Shown: positions 34,253 to 43,882, counted from the first letter of the stretch. The stretch is DNA of 64,000 nucleotides from CAIMWS01 sp964409245 (GCA_964409245.1 CAYPCQ010000032.1:7308-71307); one strand, 5' to 3'. Notes: generated by a model from the letters alone, not told the origin. Made by a program: numbers and translations.

Positions 34253-35644
34253 TTGAAATCCGCCCGCTTCCATATTTGCGACGTGCTTCATGCTGAAGCC
34301 GAACAACGGCATTATTGGCGCTTCAGCCTCGCCGATGGCGCCCCTGCCCTGGCCGCTGAAAAATCCTTCCCCCCCAACGAACTGCTCCCGGCCGGATGGG
34401 TGGCCAAGAAATGGAACAACCTTTGGCAGCGCAAGATCAACGTGGCCTGGCTGCCCCCCAGCCAGGTCTTTTTGCGGGTCATCCAGCTGCCGGTCGAAAA
34501 CGAGGCTGAACTGCCCGGCATGGTGGAATTGCAGCTGGAAAAGCTCTCCCCCCTGCCCCCCGCCCAGATCGTGTGGAGTTTCGAAAGCCTGCCGACCCCG
34601 GACAGCAAGCTCCGCAGCGTGGTGGTGGTGATCGTGGCCCGCACCGTGGTGGAACAATTCCTGGGCCAGCTGGAACAATGGGGATACCTGGCTGACCGGC
34701 TGGAATTGCCGCTGATCCACGAGCTGAAATCCCTGCCCGCCGATGCGGACGGCCTGTGGCTGATCCCGCAAACCTCAGGCGCCTCCAAATTATGCCTCGT
34801 CGCCTGGTGGACCAAGGGGGTTCTGCAAAACGTGAATCTTTTGTCGATCTCCACCTCGGCAGGTTGGAGCGAGGTGCTCTGCCAGCAATTGACCGAGGTG
34901 GCGTGGGCGGGCGAAATGGAAGGCTGGCTGTCCCAGGTGCCCCGCTGCCAATTGGTGGCCGCTGGCCCGCTGGCCGCCGAATGGGAACCGGTGCTGCGCG
35001 AGTGGTCGGGCGCGCCGGTGGCGGTGCGGCCCGGCGCGGTGGCTGGGGATCTCGCGGCTTTGAGTGTCACCCGCCTGGCCCAGAACCAATCCCGCTTGAA
35101 CCTGCTGCCCGGTGAATTTGCCGCGCGCTACCGCCAGCAGTTCATCGATCGTTTGTGGATGGGCAGCCTGGGGGCCCTGGTGGTGGTTTACCTGCTGGGG
35201 GTCGTCGTTTACTTCGCCGCCTTGCAGGTGGTCAAATTCCGCAAGAGCCTGGTCGAGTCTCAAATCGCCAGGCTGGACCCCGAATACAGCCGGGTGCGGC
35301 AGCTGCGCGCCCGGGTGCAGGTGCTCCAGGAGCAGAAAAACCTCCGTTTTGCCGCCTTGGAATGCTGGAAAGCCTCCTGCATCCTCCTGCCCACGGACCT
35401 GATCCTCACCGATTTCAGCCTGCAGCAGGGTAAAAAACTCACTTTGCACGGCACCGCTCCCGCCGCCAATGTCAGCCAAGTGATCACTTATAATGATGCG
35501 ATGGGCAAATACCGCGTGGGCGGGGATTCCAATGCCCCCACCTTGTTCAAAGCCGTGGATCCTTATTCTTCCCGATCGGGCGTCGGCGGGCAAACGCTCA
35601 ACTGGGATTTCTCCTGCGAGATCAACCGCTCGGAGGTCGAATGA
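34253..35644 (+). CDS. GspL/PilM-PilN-like inner-membrane platform protein
   Basis: This 463-residue protein has a cytoplasmic actin-like/PilM-type domain (about 1-285: LPVENEAELPGMVELQLEKL and so on), one membrane helix near 300-320 (MGSLGALVVVYLLGVVVYFA), and a periplasmic coiled coil plus small ferredoxin-like domain of the GspL/PilN kind. It would recruit the GspE-like ATPase to the membrane. It starts with TTG 12 bases after the ATPase stop and overlaps the next gene by ATGA at 35641. Family placement rests on topology and operon order more than on strong motifs. Confidence 0.75.
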   Translation: MKSARFHICDVLHAEAEQRHYWRFSLADGAPALAAEKSFPPNELLPAGWVAKKWNNLWQRKINVAWLPPSQVFLRVIQLPVENEAELPGMVELQLEKLSPLPPAQIVWSFESLPTPDSKLRSVVVVIVARTVVEQFLGQLEQWGYLADRLELPLIHELKSLPADADGLWLIPQTSGASKLCLVAWWTKGVLQNVNLLSISTSAGWSEVLCQQLTEVAWAGEMEGWLSQVPRCQLVAAGPLAAEWEPVLREWSGAPVAVRPGAVAGDLAALSVTRLAQNQSRLNLLPGEFAARYRQQFIDRLWMGSLGALVVVYLLGVVVYFAALQVVKFRKSLVESQIARLDPEYSRVRQLRARVQVLQEQKNLRFAALECWKASCILLPTDLILTDFSLQQGKKLTLHGTAPAANVSQVITYNDAMGKYRVGGDSNAPTLFKAVDPYSSRSGVGGQTLNWDFSCEINRSEVE

Positions 35645-36525
35645 ACGACCTGTTTAACCGCCTGAACCTCAACCCCCTGGAGCGCCGCCTCCTGGTGGGC
35701 ATCATGGGTGTGCTTTTCGTGGTCGTCAACTTGTGGCTGATCTGGCCGCGGTTTGGCGATTGGGGCCGCGTCAACAACGACTTCAAAGCGGCCCAGGTGA
35801 AATTGAAAAACTATGAGGTGGAGCTGGATGCCCGGCGCGTGGAGGAATATACCAAAATGATGGCCGACCTGGAGAAGGAAGGCCAGGCGGTGCTGCCCAC
35901 CGAGCAATCCCTTGATCTGGCCCGCACGATCCAAAACCAGGCCGGGGCCTATGGTGTGGTCATCAACAGCAGCGTGGAAGTGGCTTTTTCCGGCGGCAAA
36001 ACCAACGAGTATTTTGATGAAAAGGCCCGCCGCGTCTCCATCACCGCCGGGGAAAAGGAGCTGCTGGATTTCCTGACCAGCCTCTCCGGCAATTCCATGA
36101 TCCGCGCCCGCAGCCTGACCCTCCGGCCCGATCCCAGCCAGATGCGGCTGCAGGCGGAGATCACCCTGGTGGCCAGCTACCAGAAGAAGAAGGCCCCGGT
36201 TTCCCTGGCGCAGGCCGCCACCAAGCTGGAACCCAAAAACGCGGCCCCGGTGAAAACCCCGCCCCCCGCTAAAACCGAGCCGCCCAAAAAAGCCCAGGCG
36301 GCGCCGAAAACCGAGCCGCCGAAAAAAGGCGAACCAGCCAGGAAACCCGAGCCTGCGACGAACAAGAACATCCCGATCCGGCCACCTCAGATCCCCAAAG
36401 CAGCTCCGGGAGTGGCGCCCAAGGGAGCCACTTCGGCGCCCCCGATGCGCAGCTTGCCCATGGCGCCCGGCGGCGCCCGGCCAAACACTTTTCCACGAAC
36501 CAACCAATCCCCTAACACGATGTGA
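35641..36525 (+). CDS. GspM/PilO-like protein with Pro/Lys-rich tail
   Basis: This 294-residue protein has a short cytoplasmic start (MNDLFNRLNLNPLERR), one membrane helix (LLVGIMGVLFVVVNLWLIW), a coiled coil, and a PilO/GspM-like periplasmic domain to about residue 190. The last 100 residues are low complexity (repeated KTEPPKKA-like blocks), unusual for this family, and could span peptidoglycan or bind the secretin. Its ATG overlaps the preceding stop (ATGA), and its own stop overlaps the secretin start (GTGA), so the three are translationally coupled. Confidence 0.72.
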   Translation: MNDLFNRLNLNPLERRLLVGIMGVLFVVVNLWLIWPRFGDWGRVNNDFKAAQVKLKNYEVELDARRVEEYTKMMADLEKEGQAVLPTEQSLDLARTIQNQAGAYGVVINSSVEVAFSGGKTNEYFDEKARRVSITAGEKELLDFLTSLSGNSMIRARSLTLRPDPSQMRLQAEITLVASYQKKKAPVSLAQAATKLEPKNAAPVKTPPPAKTEPPKKAQAAPKTEPPKKGEPARKPEPATNKNIPIRPPQIPKAAPGVAPKGATSAPPMRSLPMAPGGARPNTFPRTNQSPNTM

Positions 36526-39047
36526 AAAAGATCCATTTTTATTTTCTCGGCGGCGCCATCTGCCTGGCCTGCCTCTCGGTTAACTGGGCCCAAACTCCGT
36601 CCGTTCCCGTGCCGGCGCCGGGCGCCAGCCCAGCCAGTGTTCCGCCCCCCGCCATCGTGCCGATCCAGCCCGTTGCCAACACGCCTGCGGCAACTCCGGT
36701 GGTGAATGCCGGCCAACCGGGCACCGTGCCCGCCGTTGCCCCCCCTGCGCCGGCCGTGCCCGCCGTGCCTGCTGCGTCCCCTGCGCCCACCACGCCGGAT
36801 TCGTCGGCCGCCACGAATCGCTTCTTCCAATCCCCAGGCCGCACTCGCGCCAACCGCCCGGAGGCCACGAACCGGCCGCCCATTTCGGTGCCGCAGCGCG
36901 TGGACCGGGTGCCGCCCTCTCCCGGCCTGATCGTCACCAATGCCGCCCCGGCGGCCGCCTCCCCCCTGGCTCCGGCGCCCGCCCCCGCGGCCGCGCCGGC
37001 GGCACCCGCTGCACCTTCCAAGCCGCCCGCGTTTCCGACTTTTCCGCCCCCTGAGGAGGATCCGGAGCCGCCGCCCGGTGGCACGCCGCCCGCTGGTCCC
37101 GGCAAGCCCCCGTTGCTGCCTTCCGGCCCGGTGGCGGGCGGCACCAACGCCGCTGCCGAAAAGGCCACCATCACTTCCGCCATGCTGCAGCTCAACAACA
37201 TGCCCCTGGACCAGGCCTTTGAATTGTATTCCGAGCTGGTGGGCAAAACCGTGCTGAAGCATCCCAATGTCCCCCCCGCGGGCACCATCACTTTGAAGTT
37301 GAACAAGCAGATGGCCTATACCCCCTCCGAGGCCAAGCAGGCCATTGATACGGTCCTGGCTTTAAACAGCATTACGATGATCCCCATGGGGGAAAAATTC
37401 ATCCTCGCCGTGCCGTCCCAAATGGCGCTGCAGGAAGCGGCCGCGTTCAACACCAACTCCACCTCCCAACTGCCGGAGGCCGCCCAATACATCACCGAGA
37501 TCGTCAAATTGACCAACGCCCTGCCCAGCGAATTGGTGCCCACCATCCAGCCCTTTGCCAAAATGCAGGGTGGCATTGCCGCCATCGACAGCAGCCAGAT
37601 CCTCGTCATCCGCGATTACGCCATCAACGTCAAACGCATGCTGGAGCTGATCCGCAAAATCGATGTCGCCACCGAGCCTGATTACAAGCTGGAGGTCATC
37701 CCGATCAAGTATGGCAAAGTGGAGGACATTTACGGGGTCATGAGCGGTCTCATTGGCGGCGGTGGTGGCGGCACCAGCGGCACCCCCACTTCCAGCGCCC
37801 GCCGCGGTGGCAGCAGCGGCGGTGGTGGCCGGCGCACAGTCTCCAGCACTTCCCGCAATTCCCGGATGGGCCAGACCGGAGCTCAGGTGCCGGGCCAGGC
37901 CGCCGCTGGCCAGCCCGCCGCTGGCGCGCAAAATTCCTTCCAGCAGCGCCTCTCCCAAATCGTCCAGAAGGCCGCTGGCGGCGATAACCAGATCCTGGGC
38001 GACGCCAAGATCATCCCCGATGAACGCGCCAACACCTTGGTGGTTTACGCCAACAAGCAGGATATGGTGACCATCACCAATATTGTCTCCAAATTGGATA
38101 TCATGCTGGCCCAGGTGCTGATCGAGGCCGCCATCATTGATGTCAGCATCGGCAACACTTTTAAATTGGCCGTGACTGCGGCCCAAAGCCCGCAAAGCTC
38201 GGGCCAATGGACCACTACGGGCGCCTCTCAAAATGGGGCCGGTCTTTTGCAGGGCGTCACCAATGTGTCTTCCGGCATGCCTGGTGGATTCAGCTATTAT
38301 GCCAAGTATGCCGGCGATTTGGATATGGCCGTGACGGCGCTGGCCACCGATAACCGCGCCACCGTGATCCAGCGGCCGCGGATCCAGACATCGCACGCCA
38401 TGCCCGCCAGCTTTTTCAGCGGCTCCACGGTGCCCTATTTAAGCTCCTACGGCGGCGGCGGCTATGGCCTTAGCGGCGGCTATGGCGGTGGCTATGGCGG
38501 TGGCTATGGTTCGGTCCAGCAATTGAAAGTGGGGGTGGGCCTGGATGTCACCCCGTTCATCACCCCCGATGGCCTGGTGGTCCTGGAAATTTCGCAAACC
38601 ATCGAGGAGGTTGGCGAGTGGAAGAAAATCGCCGATTCGGACGTGCCCACCACCAATACCCGGGAGGCCAATTCCATGGTTTCCGTACGGGATAAGGAAA
38701 CCATCATCCTTGGCGGCTTCATCCGCGCCTCCAAATCCAAATCCAATTCCGGCGTCCCCGGCTTGAAGGATATCCCCTTGCTCGGCTATTTGTTCCGGAG
38801 TTCATCCCGGGACAGTTCCCGCAGCGAAATGGTGGTGCTGCTGCGGCCCACCGTCCTGAACACCCCCTTGGACGCCACCAAGGCGGCCAAGGAAGAGCTG
38901 GCCCGCCTGCCGGGCGCCAACCGCGCCGAGCAGGAGTTCAAGGCGCAGGAGCAACAGCTCCGGGACGAGTATGAACGGCAGGACGCCAAGGCCGTCAAGG
39001 CCGCTGAGGCCGCCCGCAAGAAAGCCCAAAAACGGGGAATTGAATAA
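36522..39047 (+). CDS. Secretin (GspD/PilQ-like outer-membrane channel)
   Basis: This 841-residue secretin has a signal peptide (FYFLGGAICLACLSVNWAQT), a proline/alanine-rich region to about residue 205, N-domains (LNNMPLDQAFELYSELVGKT, then LELIRKIDVATEPDYKLEVI) and a C-terminal secretin domain (GLDVTPFITPDGLVVLEISQ, IILGGFIR, PGLKDIPLLGYLFRS). A Gly/Ser-rich loop near 410-440 and a Gly-Tyr repeat (GGYGGGYGGGYG) near 650 are inserted. It starts with GTG overlapping the GspM-like stop. No F, G, H-K or C genes follow, so those parts must be elsewhere or absent. Confidence 0.88.
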   Translation: MKKIHFYFLGGAICLACLSVNWAQTPSVPVPAPGASPASVPPPAIVPIQPVANTPAATPVVNAGQPGTVPAVAPPAPAVPAVPAASPAPTTPDSSAATNRFFQSPGRTRANRPEATNRPPISVPQRVDRVPPSPGLIVTNAAPAAASPLAPAPAPAAAPAAPAAPSKPPAFPTFPPPEEDPEPPPGGTPPAGPGKPPLLPSGPVAGGTNAAAEKATITSAMLQLNNMPLDQAFELYSELVGKTVLKHPNVPPAGTITLKLNKQMAYTPSEAKQAIDTVLALNSITMIPMGEKFILAVPSQMALQEAAAFNTNSTSQLPEAAQYITEIVKLTNALPSELVPTIQPFAKMQGGIAAIDSSQILVIRDYAINVKRMLELIRKIDVATEPDYKLEVIPIKYGKVEDIYGVMSGLIGGGGGGTSGTPTSSARRGGSSGGGGRRTVSSTSRNSRMGQTGAQVPGQAAAGQPAAGAQNSFQQRLSQIVQKAAGGDNQILGDAKIIPDERANTLVVYANKQDMVTITNIVSKLDIMLAQVLIEAAIIDVSIGNTFKLAVTAAQSPQSSGQWTTTGASQNGAGLLQGVTNVSSGMPGGFSYYAKYAGDLDMAVTALATDNRATVIQRPRIQTSHAMPASFFSGSTVPYLSSYGGGGYGLSGGYGGGYGGGYGSVQQLKVGVGLDVTPFITPDGLVVLEISQTIEEVGEWKKIADSDVPTTNTREANSMVSVRDKETIILGGFIRASKSKSNSGVPGLKDIPLLGYLFRSSSRDSSRSEMVVLLRPTVLNTPLDATKAAKEELARLPGANRAEQEFKAQEQQLRDEYERQDAKAVKAAEAARKKAQKRGIE

Positions 39048-39146
39048 ACGGCCGGGTTCCGCGTCCGACCAATCAGGTGTCAGGGCAGGCTGCGGATCAG
39101 CGGCCTGCTCGCGGTTTGGCGCCAGCGGTTTATCCACGAAGTATTT

Positions 39147-40481
39147 ATGAACAAAACAGTGTTGCTCTCGTTCCAGAGGAAACAGCCCGCCTGCCTGCCC
39201 GCGTTCAGCGCCCTCACCGGCCTTGCGCTGGGCCTGGCGTCGATCGCCCAAGGCGCCGATTGGCCCCAATACCGCGGCCCCAACCATGATGGCGCCAGTG
39301 CCGAAAAAATCCTGAAATCCTGGCCCGCAACGGGCCTGAAAAAACTTTGGAATACCCCGCTCAACAGCGGGTTCAGTTCGTTCACGGTGGGCCAGGGCAA
39401 GGCCTTCACCATCGTCCGCCGTGTCGGGGGCGGAGCCGACCAGGAAGTCTGCGTGGCGCTCGATGCCGCCACCGGCAAGGAGGCGTGGTCCCGGGTGCTC
39501 GGCCAGGCTAAATACCAGGGCGGCGGTGATTCCGGAACACCCGACAACCGCGGCGGTGACGGGCCGCGCTCCACTCCCACCTTGGATGGTGGCCGGGTTT
39601 ATGCCTTATCCGCCTACCTGCAGCTGAATTGTTACGCAGCCGATTCCGGCCAGCCGGTCTGGAACCTCGACTTGCTGAAGGAATACGGCGGCAAGCTCAT
39701 CACCTGGCAAAGCGCGGCTTCACCCTTGATTGATGGCGATCTGATTTTCATCCACGGCGTCGCGCCCGGCCAGTGCCTGATGGCCTTCAATAAGCAGGAT
39801 GGCAAGCTTGTGTGGAAAGGCCAGAACGACTTGATGACCCATGCCACTCCGGTGGCGGCGACGATTTCGGGAGTGCGCCAGGTAATATTTTTCGCCCAAA
39901 GCGGCCTGGTGGCCGTGGCGCCCCTGACCGGAGAAGTCCTCTGGCGTTACAAGTTCCCCTACAATGTCTCCACAGCGGCCTCGCCGGTTGTGGGAGGCGA
40001 CATCGTTTATTGTTCAGCCGGTTACGACGTGGGCGCCGGGGCGGTCAAGATCAGCCAGGCGGATGGCAAATTCATCGCCACCGAGCTATGGCGGCGCCCC
40101 AAGGCCATCATGAGCCACTGGAATACTCCGGTCTATCACGAGGGCCATCTCTATGGCCTGTTCGGCTGCAAAGATTACGGCAAGGCCCCGCTGCAATGCG
40201 TGGATATCAAAACCGGTGCGGAAAAATGGACCAAGACCGGCTTCGGACCCGGTGGCCTGCTGCTGGTGGACGGCCGCCTGCTGATCCTCGATGACCGGGG
40301 AAACCTCGTGCTCGCCAAGGCCACCCCTGAGGCTTTCCAGGAGGAGGGCCGGTTCAAAGCGGTGGACGGCAAATGCTGGAACGTGCCCGCCCTCAGCAAC
40401 GGACGTTTGTATGCCCGCAGCACCAAGGAAGGCGCCTGCTTCGATATTTCCGTTCAGAATTCTTTCAATGCCGGGCGGTAG
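39147..40481 (+). CDS. Secreted PQQ-like beta-propeller repeat protein
   Basis: This 444-residue protein has a hydrophobic export signal (FSALTGLALGLASIAQGADW) followed by WPQYRGPNHDGASAE, the standard opening of periplasmic PQQ-like propellers in Verrucomicrobia and Planctomycetes. Blades are seen in VCVALDAATGKEAWSRVLG, CYAADSGQPVWNLDLL and LVAVAPLTGEVLWRYKFP. Such proteins may be dehydrogenases or BamB-like scaffolds; the PQQ ligands cannot be assigned by eye. It follows the secretin by 99 bases and might be carried by the same transcript. Confidence 0.85.
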   Translation: MNKTVLLSFQRKQPACLPAFSALTGLALGLASIAQGADWPQYRGPNHDGASAEKILKSWPATGLKKLWNTPLNSGFSSFTVGQGKAFTIVRRVGGGADQEVCVALDAATGKEAWSRVLGQAKYQGGGDSGTPDNRGGDGPRSTPTLDGGRVYALSAYLQLNCYAADSGQPVWNLDLLKEYGGKLITWQSAASPLIDGDLIFIHGVAPGQCLMAFNKQDGKLVWKGQNDLMTHATPVAATISGVRQVIFFAQSGLVAVAPLTGEVLWRYKFPYNVSTAASPVVGGDIVYCSAGYDVGAGAVKISQADGKFIATELWRRPKAIMSHWNTPVYHEGHLYGLFGCKDYGKAPLQCVDIKTGAEKWTKTGFGPGGLLLVDGRLLILDDRGNLVLAKATPEAFQEEGRFKAVDGKCWNVPALSNGRLYARSTKEGACFDISVQNSFNAGR

Positions 40482-40638
40482 CCGCCCCGCTTGGAATTTG
40501 CCCTGGTGAACGCCAGGTTTTGCGGTTCGGCCCTTTCCAACCGATGGGCCGCCGGAGAACCTGGCTTGTTTCTTTTTGGCGGCGGCGCTCCAACGGATAA
40601 AACTTGCGGCGCCGGGCGCCTTGGTTCACGGTTCCTTC

Positions 40639-40980
40639 ATGGCCAATTATTCCATCGCCCAACTGGATGCCCTGAATCCGGTGGCCTGTCCCTGCGGCTT
40701 CGCCCGCCGGGCTTTCGGCCTGCCGGAAAACCCTGCCGCCTCGTTGCACCTGGTGGAAATCCAGGCGGATTCCCACCTCCATTATCACAAAAAATCGACC
40801 GAAATCTACGTGGTCATCGAAGGGGTGGGGTGGGTGGAATTGGACGGCGAAAAATTGCCGGTCCAACCGCTGGCGGCCGTCCTGATCCGGCCTGGATGCC
40901 GGCACCGGGCCGTGGGCAAATTAAAGCTGATCAATGTGGTGCTGCCCGCCTTTGATCCCGCGGACGAATGGTTTGACTGA
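40639..40980 (+). CDS. Cupin domain protein
   Basis: This 113-residue single-domain cupin has the metal-binding pattern H-X-H and E in SHLHYHKKSTEIYVVIEG, then a second motif PLAAVLIRPGCRHRAVG with another histidine. Small cupins bind a metal and act as isomerases, dioxygenases or sugar-binding proteins. The ATG at 40639 starts at MANYSIAQL; 21 codons upstream are open but lack family character. The next gene, an enolase-superfamily enzyme, lies 74 bases downstream, and the two could belong to one carbohydrate-acid pathway. Confidence 0.85.
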   Translation: MANYSIAQLDALNPVACPCGFARRAFGLPENPAASLHLVEIQADSHLHYHKKSTEIYVVIEGVGWVELDGEKLPVQPLAAVLIRPGCRHRAVGKLKLINVVLPAFDPADEWFD

Positions 40981-41054
40981 ACCGTGCGGAGTTCCGCCCT
41001 CCGTTTTTCGAGCTTGAGCTATAGCTGCCACCGGCGGACAATGCCCCTGGTGTC

Positions 41055-42464
41055 ATGAGCAAATTGACAGATGTGCAGATCCTCGGCGCGCGGCTTTATT
41101 TTCTGCCGGTGCAGACCCGTGTGCCCTTGAAATTCGGCCCGGAAACCCTCACCAGCGTGACCTGCGCGCGGGTCTGTCTCACCGTTGCCGATCAGGCGGG
41201 CCGTCGAGCCCAAGGCTGGGGTGAAACCCCCTTGAGTGTCCAGTGGGTATGGCCGTCTGCCATGGCCTATGAGCCGCGGCACCAGCGCCTGAAGGAGTTC
41301 ACGCAGCGGCTGGCCAAGGCTTGGAGCCAGTTCAGCGTGCGTGGGCATCCCCTTGAAATCGGGTCCGACTTCCTGGAACTGCAGCTGCCCGGGCTCCTGG
41401 CCGGATTTAACCGGGAGCCTCAGGCCGGCCCGGAAGCCATGCCCTGGCTGGCCGCCCTGGTTGGTTGCTCCGCCTACGATCTGGCCTTGCACGATGCTTA
41501 TGGCCAATTATTGGGCCAGCCGGTCTATCAGACCTACCAGGAGCGTTTCATGAACCGGGATTTGGCCGCCTTTCTGGCGCCCGCCGAAGGTTCCGGCGCC
41601 AGCTTCCACCACGCCTATCCGGGCCAATTCCTCGTGCCCCAGCCGCCCACCCAGCTGCGCGCCTGGCACCTGGTGGGAGGCCTCGACTTGCTGGACCCGT
41701 CGGAGCTGACCGGCCGGGAGCCAGCGGATGGGCATCCGGTGCTGCTGGCGGATTGGATCGAGCGCGATGGTTTGAAATGCCTCAAAATCAAGCTCCGGGG
41801 CAACGCTGCCGCCTGGGACCGGCAGCGGTTCCTCCAGGTGGGCCGCATCGCCCTGGAGAAGGGGGTGGAATGGCTCTCCGCCGATTTCAACTGCACCGTC
41901 ACCGAGCCAGCCTATGTCAATGAGATGCTCGATTATTTGCGGGGCGAACAGGCCCGGTTATACGACCGGATCTTGTATGTGGAGCAGCCCTTCCCCTACG
42001 ACCTCGAAAAGCACCGGATCGATGTCCATTCGGTTTCCTCGCGCAAGCCGCTGTTCCTGGATGAAAGCGCGCACGATTGGCGCCTGGTCCGGCTGGGGCG
42101 GGAACTGGGCTGGACTGGGGTGGCCCTGAAAACCTGCAAAACCCAGACCGGCGCCTTGCTGAGCGCCTGTTGGGCCAAGGCCCATGGGCTGGCCTTGATG
42201 GTGCAGGATCTGACCAATCCCATGCTGGCCCAGATTCCGCACGTGCTGCTGGCCGCCCACGCGGGCACCATCATGGGCGTGGAGACCAATGCCATGCAAT
42301 TTTACCCGGAGGCATCCCGCGCCGAGGCCGTGATCCACCCCGGTTTGTATTGCCGCCGCCAGGGGTTGGTGGATTGGCGCACCGTGACCGGCCCCGGATT
42401 CGGCTACCGGCTGCCCGAGATGGGCCGTACGCTGCCTGAACCTGCCGCCGCCGCTGGCGAATAA
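41055..42464 (+). CDS. Mandelate racemase / muconate lactonizing enzyme family protein
   Basis: This 469-residue enolase-superfamily enzyme shows the catalytic K-X-K in LKCLKIKLRG near residue 240, metal ligands in LSADFN, YVEQPFPYD and LFLDESAHDW, and the distal lysine region VALKTCKTQTG. Members abstract a proton alpha to a carboxylate (sugar-acid dehydratases, racemases, cycloisomerases). The N-terminal capping domain is long, and the sequence between about 160 and 235 is an insertion. The substrate cannot be named. The response-regulator gene follows 17 bases after the stop. Confidence 0.85.
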   Translation: MSKLTDVQILGARLYFLPVQTRVPLKFGPETLTSVTCARVCLTVADQAGRRAQGWGETPLSVQWVWPSAMAYEPRHQRLKEFTQRLAKAWSQFSVRGHPLEIGSDFLELQLPGLLAGFNREPQAGPEAMPWLAALVGCSAYDLALHDAYGQLLGQPVYQTYQERFMNRDLAAFLAPAEGSGASFHHAYPGQFLVPQPPTQLRAWHLVGGLDLLDPSELTGREPADGHPVLLADWIERDGLKCLKIKLRGNAAAWDRQRFLQVGRIALEKGVEWLSADFNCTVTEPAYVNEMLDYLRGEQARLYDRILYVEQPFPYDLEKHRIDVHSVSSRKPLFLDESAHDWRLVRLGRELGWTGVALKTCKTQTGALLSACWAKAHGLALMVQDLTNPMLAQIPHVLLAAHAGTIMGVETNAMQFYPEASRAEAVIHPGLYCRRQGLVDWRTVTGPGFGYRLPEMGRTLPEPAAAAGE

Positions 42465-42481
42465 AGACAAAATCCCTTGCC

Positions 42482-43882
42482 ATGGAATTGATTGGTTTGA
42501 ACGGCCTGAGTGTTTTGATCGTGGAGGATGAACTCCTCCTGCGCAAGCAGCTTGCCGCCGAATTGGAGCGTCTGCGGGCCGATGTCACCCAGGCCGGCAC
42601 GCTCAAAAGCGCCCGGGAATTGGCCGCCTCGCTGGACTTTGACATGGTTCTGCTCGACGTCAACCTGCCCGATGGCCGGAGCACTGATCTGCTCAAGGAA
42701 CGGCTTTTCCCCGCCAGCACGGGCGTGATTGTGATGACCGCCGAGGGCGGCGTCCACGGGGCCGTGGAGGCCATGCGCCTGGGGGCGATGGACTACCTGG
42801 CCAAGCCCTTCGATCCCGCCGAGCTGCCGCTGGTGATCAGCCGCGCCCAGCGCGCCAAGAAATCCAGCCGCCTGGAGGAACACCGCCGGCGGGCGGAGTC
42901 CCGCGGCACGGACGATTTCGTTTTTGGCCCATCCCTGGCGGCCATGCAGAACCAGCTCCAGAGGATCCTGGCCGCCGATGAGCGCCTCCAAACCAGTCTG
43001 CCTCCGGTCCTGATCGAGGGCGAAACCGGCACCGGTAAAACCACCATCGCCCGCTGGCTGCATCAGCGGGGGCCCCGGGCCGCCCTGCCCCTGGTGGAGA
43101 TGAATTGCTCGGCGCTGCCCGAGCCCCTCGCCGAGTCCGAGCTTTTTGGCCATGAGCGCGGCGCTTTCACGGATGCCCGGACCGCCCGCATGGGATTATT
43201 CGAGGCCGCCCATGGCGGAACCCTCTTCCTGGACGAGCTGCCCAGCCTGTCCCTGTCTTTGCAGGCCAAGTTGCTGTCCGTGCTGGAGGACCGCCAGATC
43301 CGCCGCCTCGGCGGCAACAAGACCCTGGCGGTGGATGTCCGCGTGATCGCCGCCAGCAACCGTCCCCTCAAGCCGCTGGTGGCCGGCGGCCAGTTCCGGG
43401 AGGATTTATTCCACCGCCTCGACCTGTGCCGGGTCGCCATTCCGCCTTTGCGCGAGCGCGGGGAGGAAATTGTGCTCCTGGCGGAATCGCTCATGAAGCG
43501 GCTGTGCGCGCGCCACCGGTTGCCCACCCGGACCATTACCCCGGCAGGACAGCTGCTGCTGCGGGCCTATCCCTGGCCCGGCAACGTGCGCGAGCTTTCC
43601 CACGAGTTGGAGCGCGCCATCATTTTTGAGGACAGCCAGAAATTGGATTTCCACCACCTGGCTGGCTCCCCCGCGGCCCCGCCAAACCCGCCGGCCAATC
43701 CGCGCGATTGGTTCAACGAGTCCTTCGAATTCCCACCGCAAGGCTTCGCCCTCGAGGCCGCCATCGACCGGCTGGTCCACCACGCCTTGAAACAGGCCGA
43801 AAGCAATGTTTCAGCCGCCGCGCGGTTGTTGGGGGTCACCCGGGATTACCTGCGTTACCGGCTCCACGGCAAAGTCGAATAG
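42482..43882 (+). CDS. Sigma-54-dependent response regulator (NtrC family)
   Basis: This 466-residue regulator has a receiver domain (VLIVEDELLLRKQ, phospho-acceptor aspartate in MVLLDVNLPDG, lysine in YLAKPFDPAE), a central AAA+ domain (Walker A GETGTGKTT, ELFGHERGAFTDA loop, GGTLFLDELPSL, arginine region FREDLFHRLDL) and a Fis-type HTH (NVSAAARLLGVTRDYLRYRL). The sigma-54 contact loop reads GAFTDA rather than GAFTGA, a variant seen in other family members. No histidine kinase gene is adjacent. It is close behind the enolase-family gene and may be co-transcribed with it. Confidence 0.93.
   Translation: MELIGLNGLSVLIVEDELLLRKQLAAELERLRADVTQAGTLKSARELAASLDFDMVLLDVNLPDGRSTDLLKERLFPASTGVIVMTAEGGVHGAVEAMRLGAMDYLAKPFDPAELPLVISRAQRAKKSSRLEEHRRRAESRGTDDFVFGPSLAAMQNQLQRILAADERLQTSLPPVLIEGETGTGKTTIARWLHQRGPRAALPLVEMNCSALPEPLAESELFGHERGAFTDARTARMGLFEAAHGGTLFLDELPSLSLSLQAKLLSVLEDRQIRRLGGNKTLAVDVRVIAASNRPLKPLVAGGQFREDLFHRLDLCRVAIPPLRERGEEIVLLAESLMKRLCARHRLPTRTITPAGQLLLRAYPWPGNVRELSHELERAIIFEDSQKLDFHHLAGSPAAPPNPPANPRDWFNESFEFPPQGFALEAAIDRLVHHALKQAESNVSAAARLLGVTRDYLRYRLHGKVE

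Noticed and set aside
31994..34771. 925-codon minus-strand frame opposite the GspE gene
   Set aside because: The plus strand encodes GspE with all its motifs. The antisense product has no domain and crosses a gene boundary.
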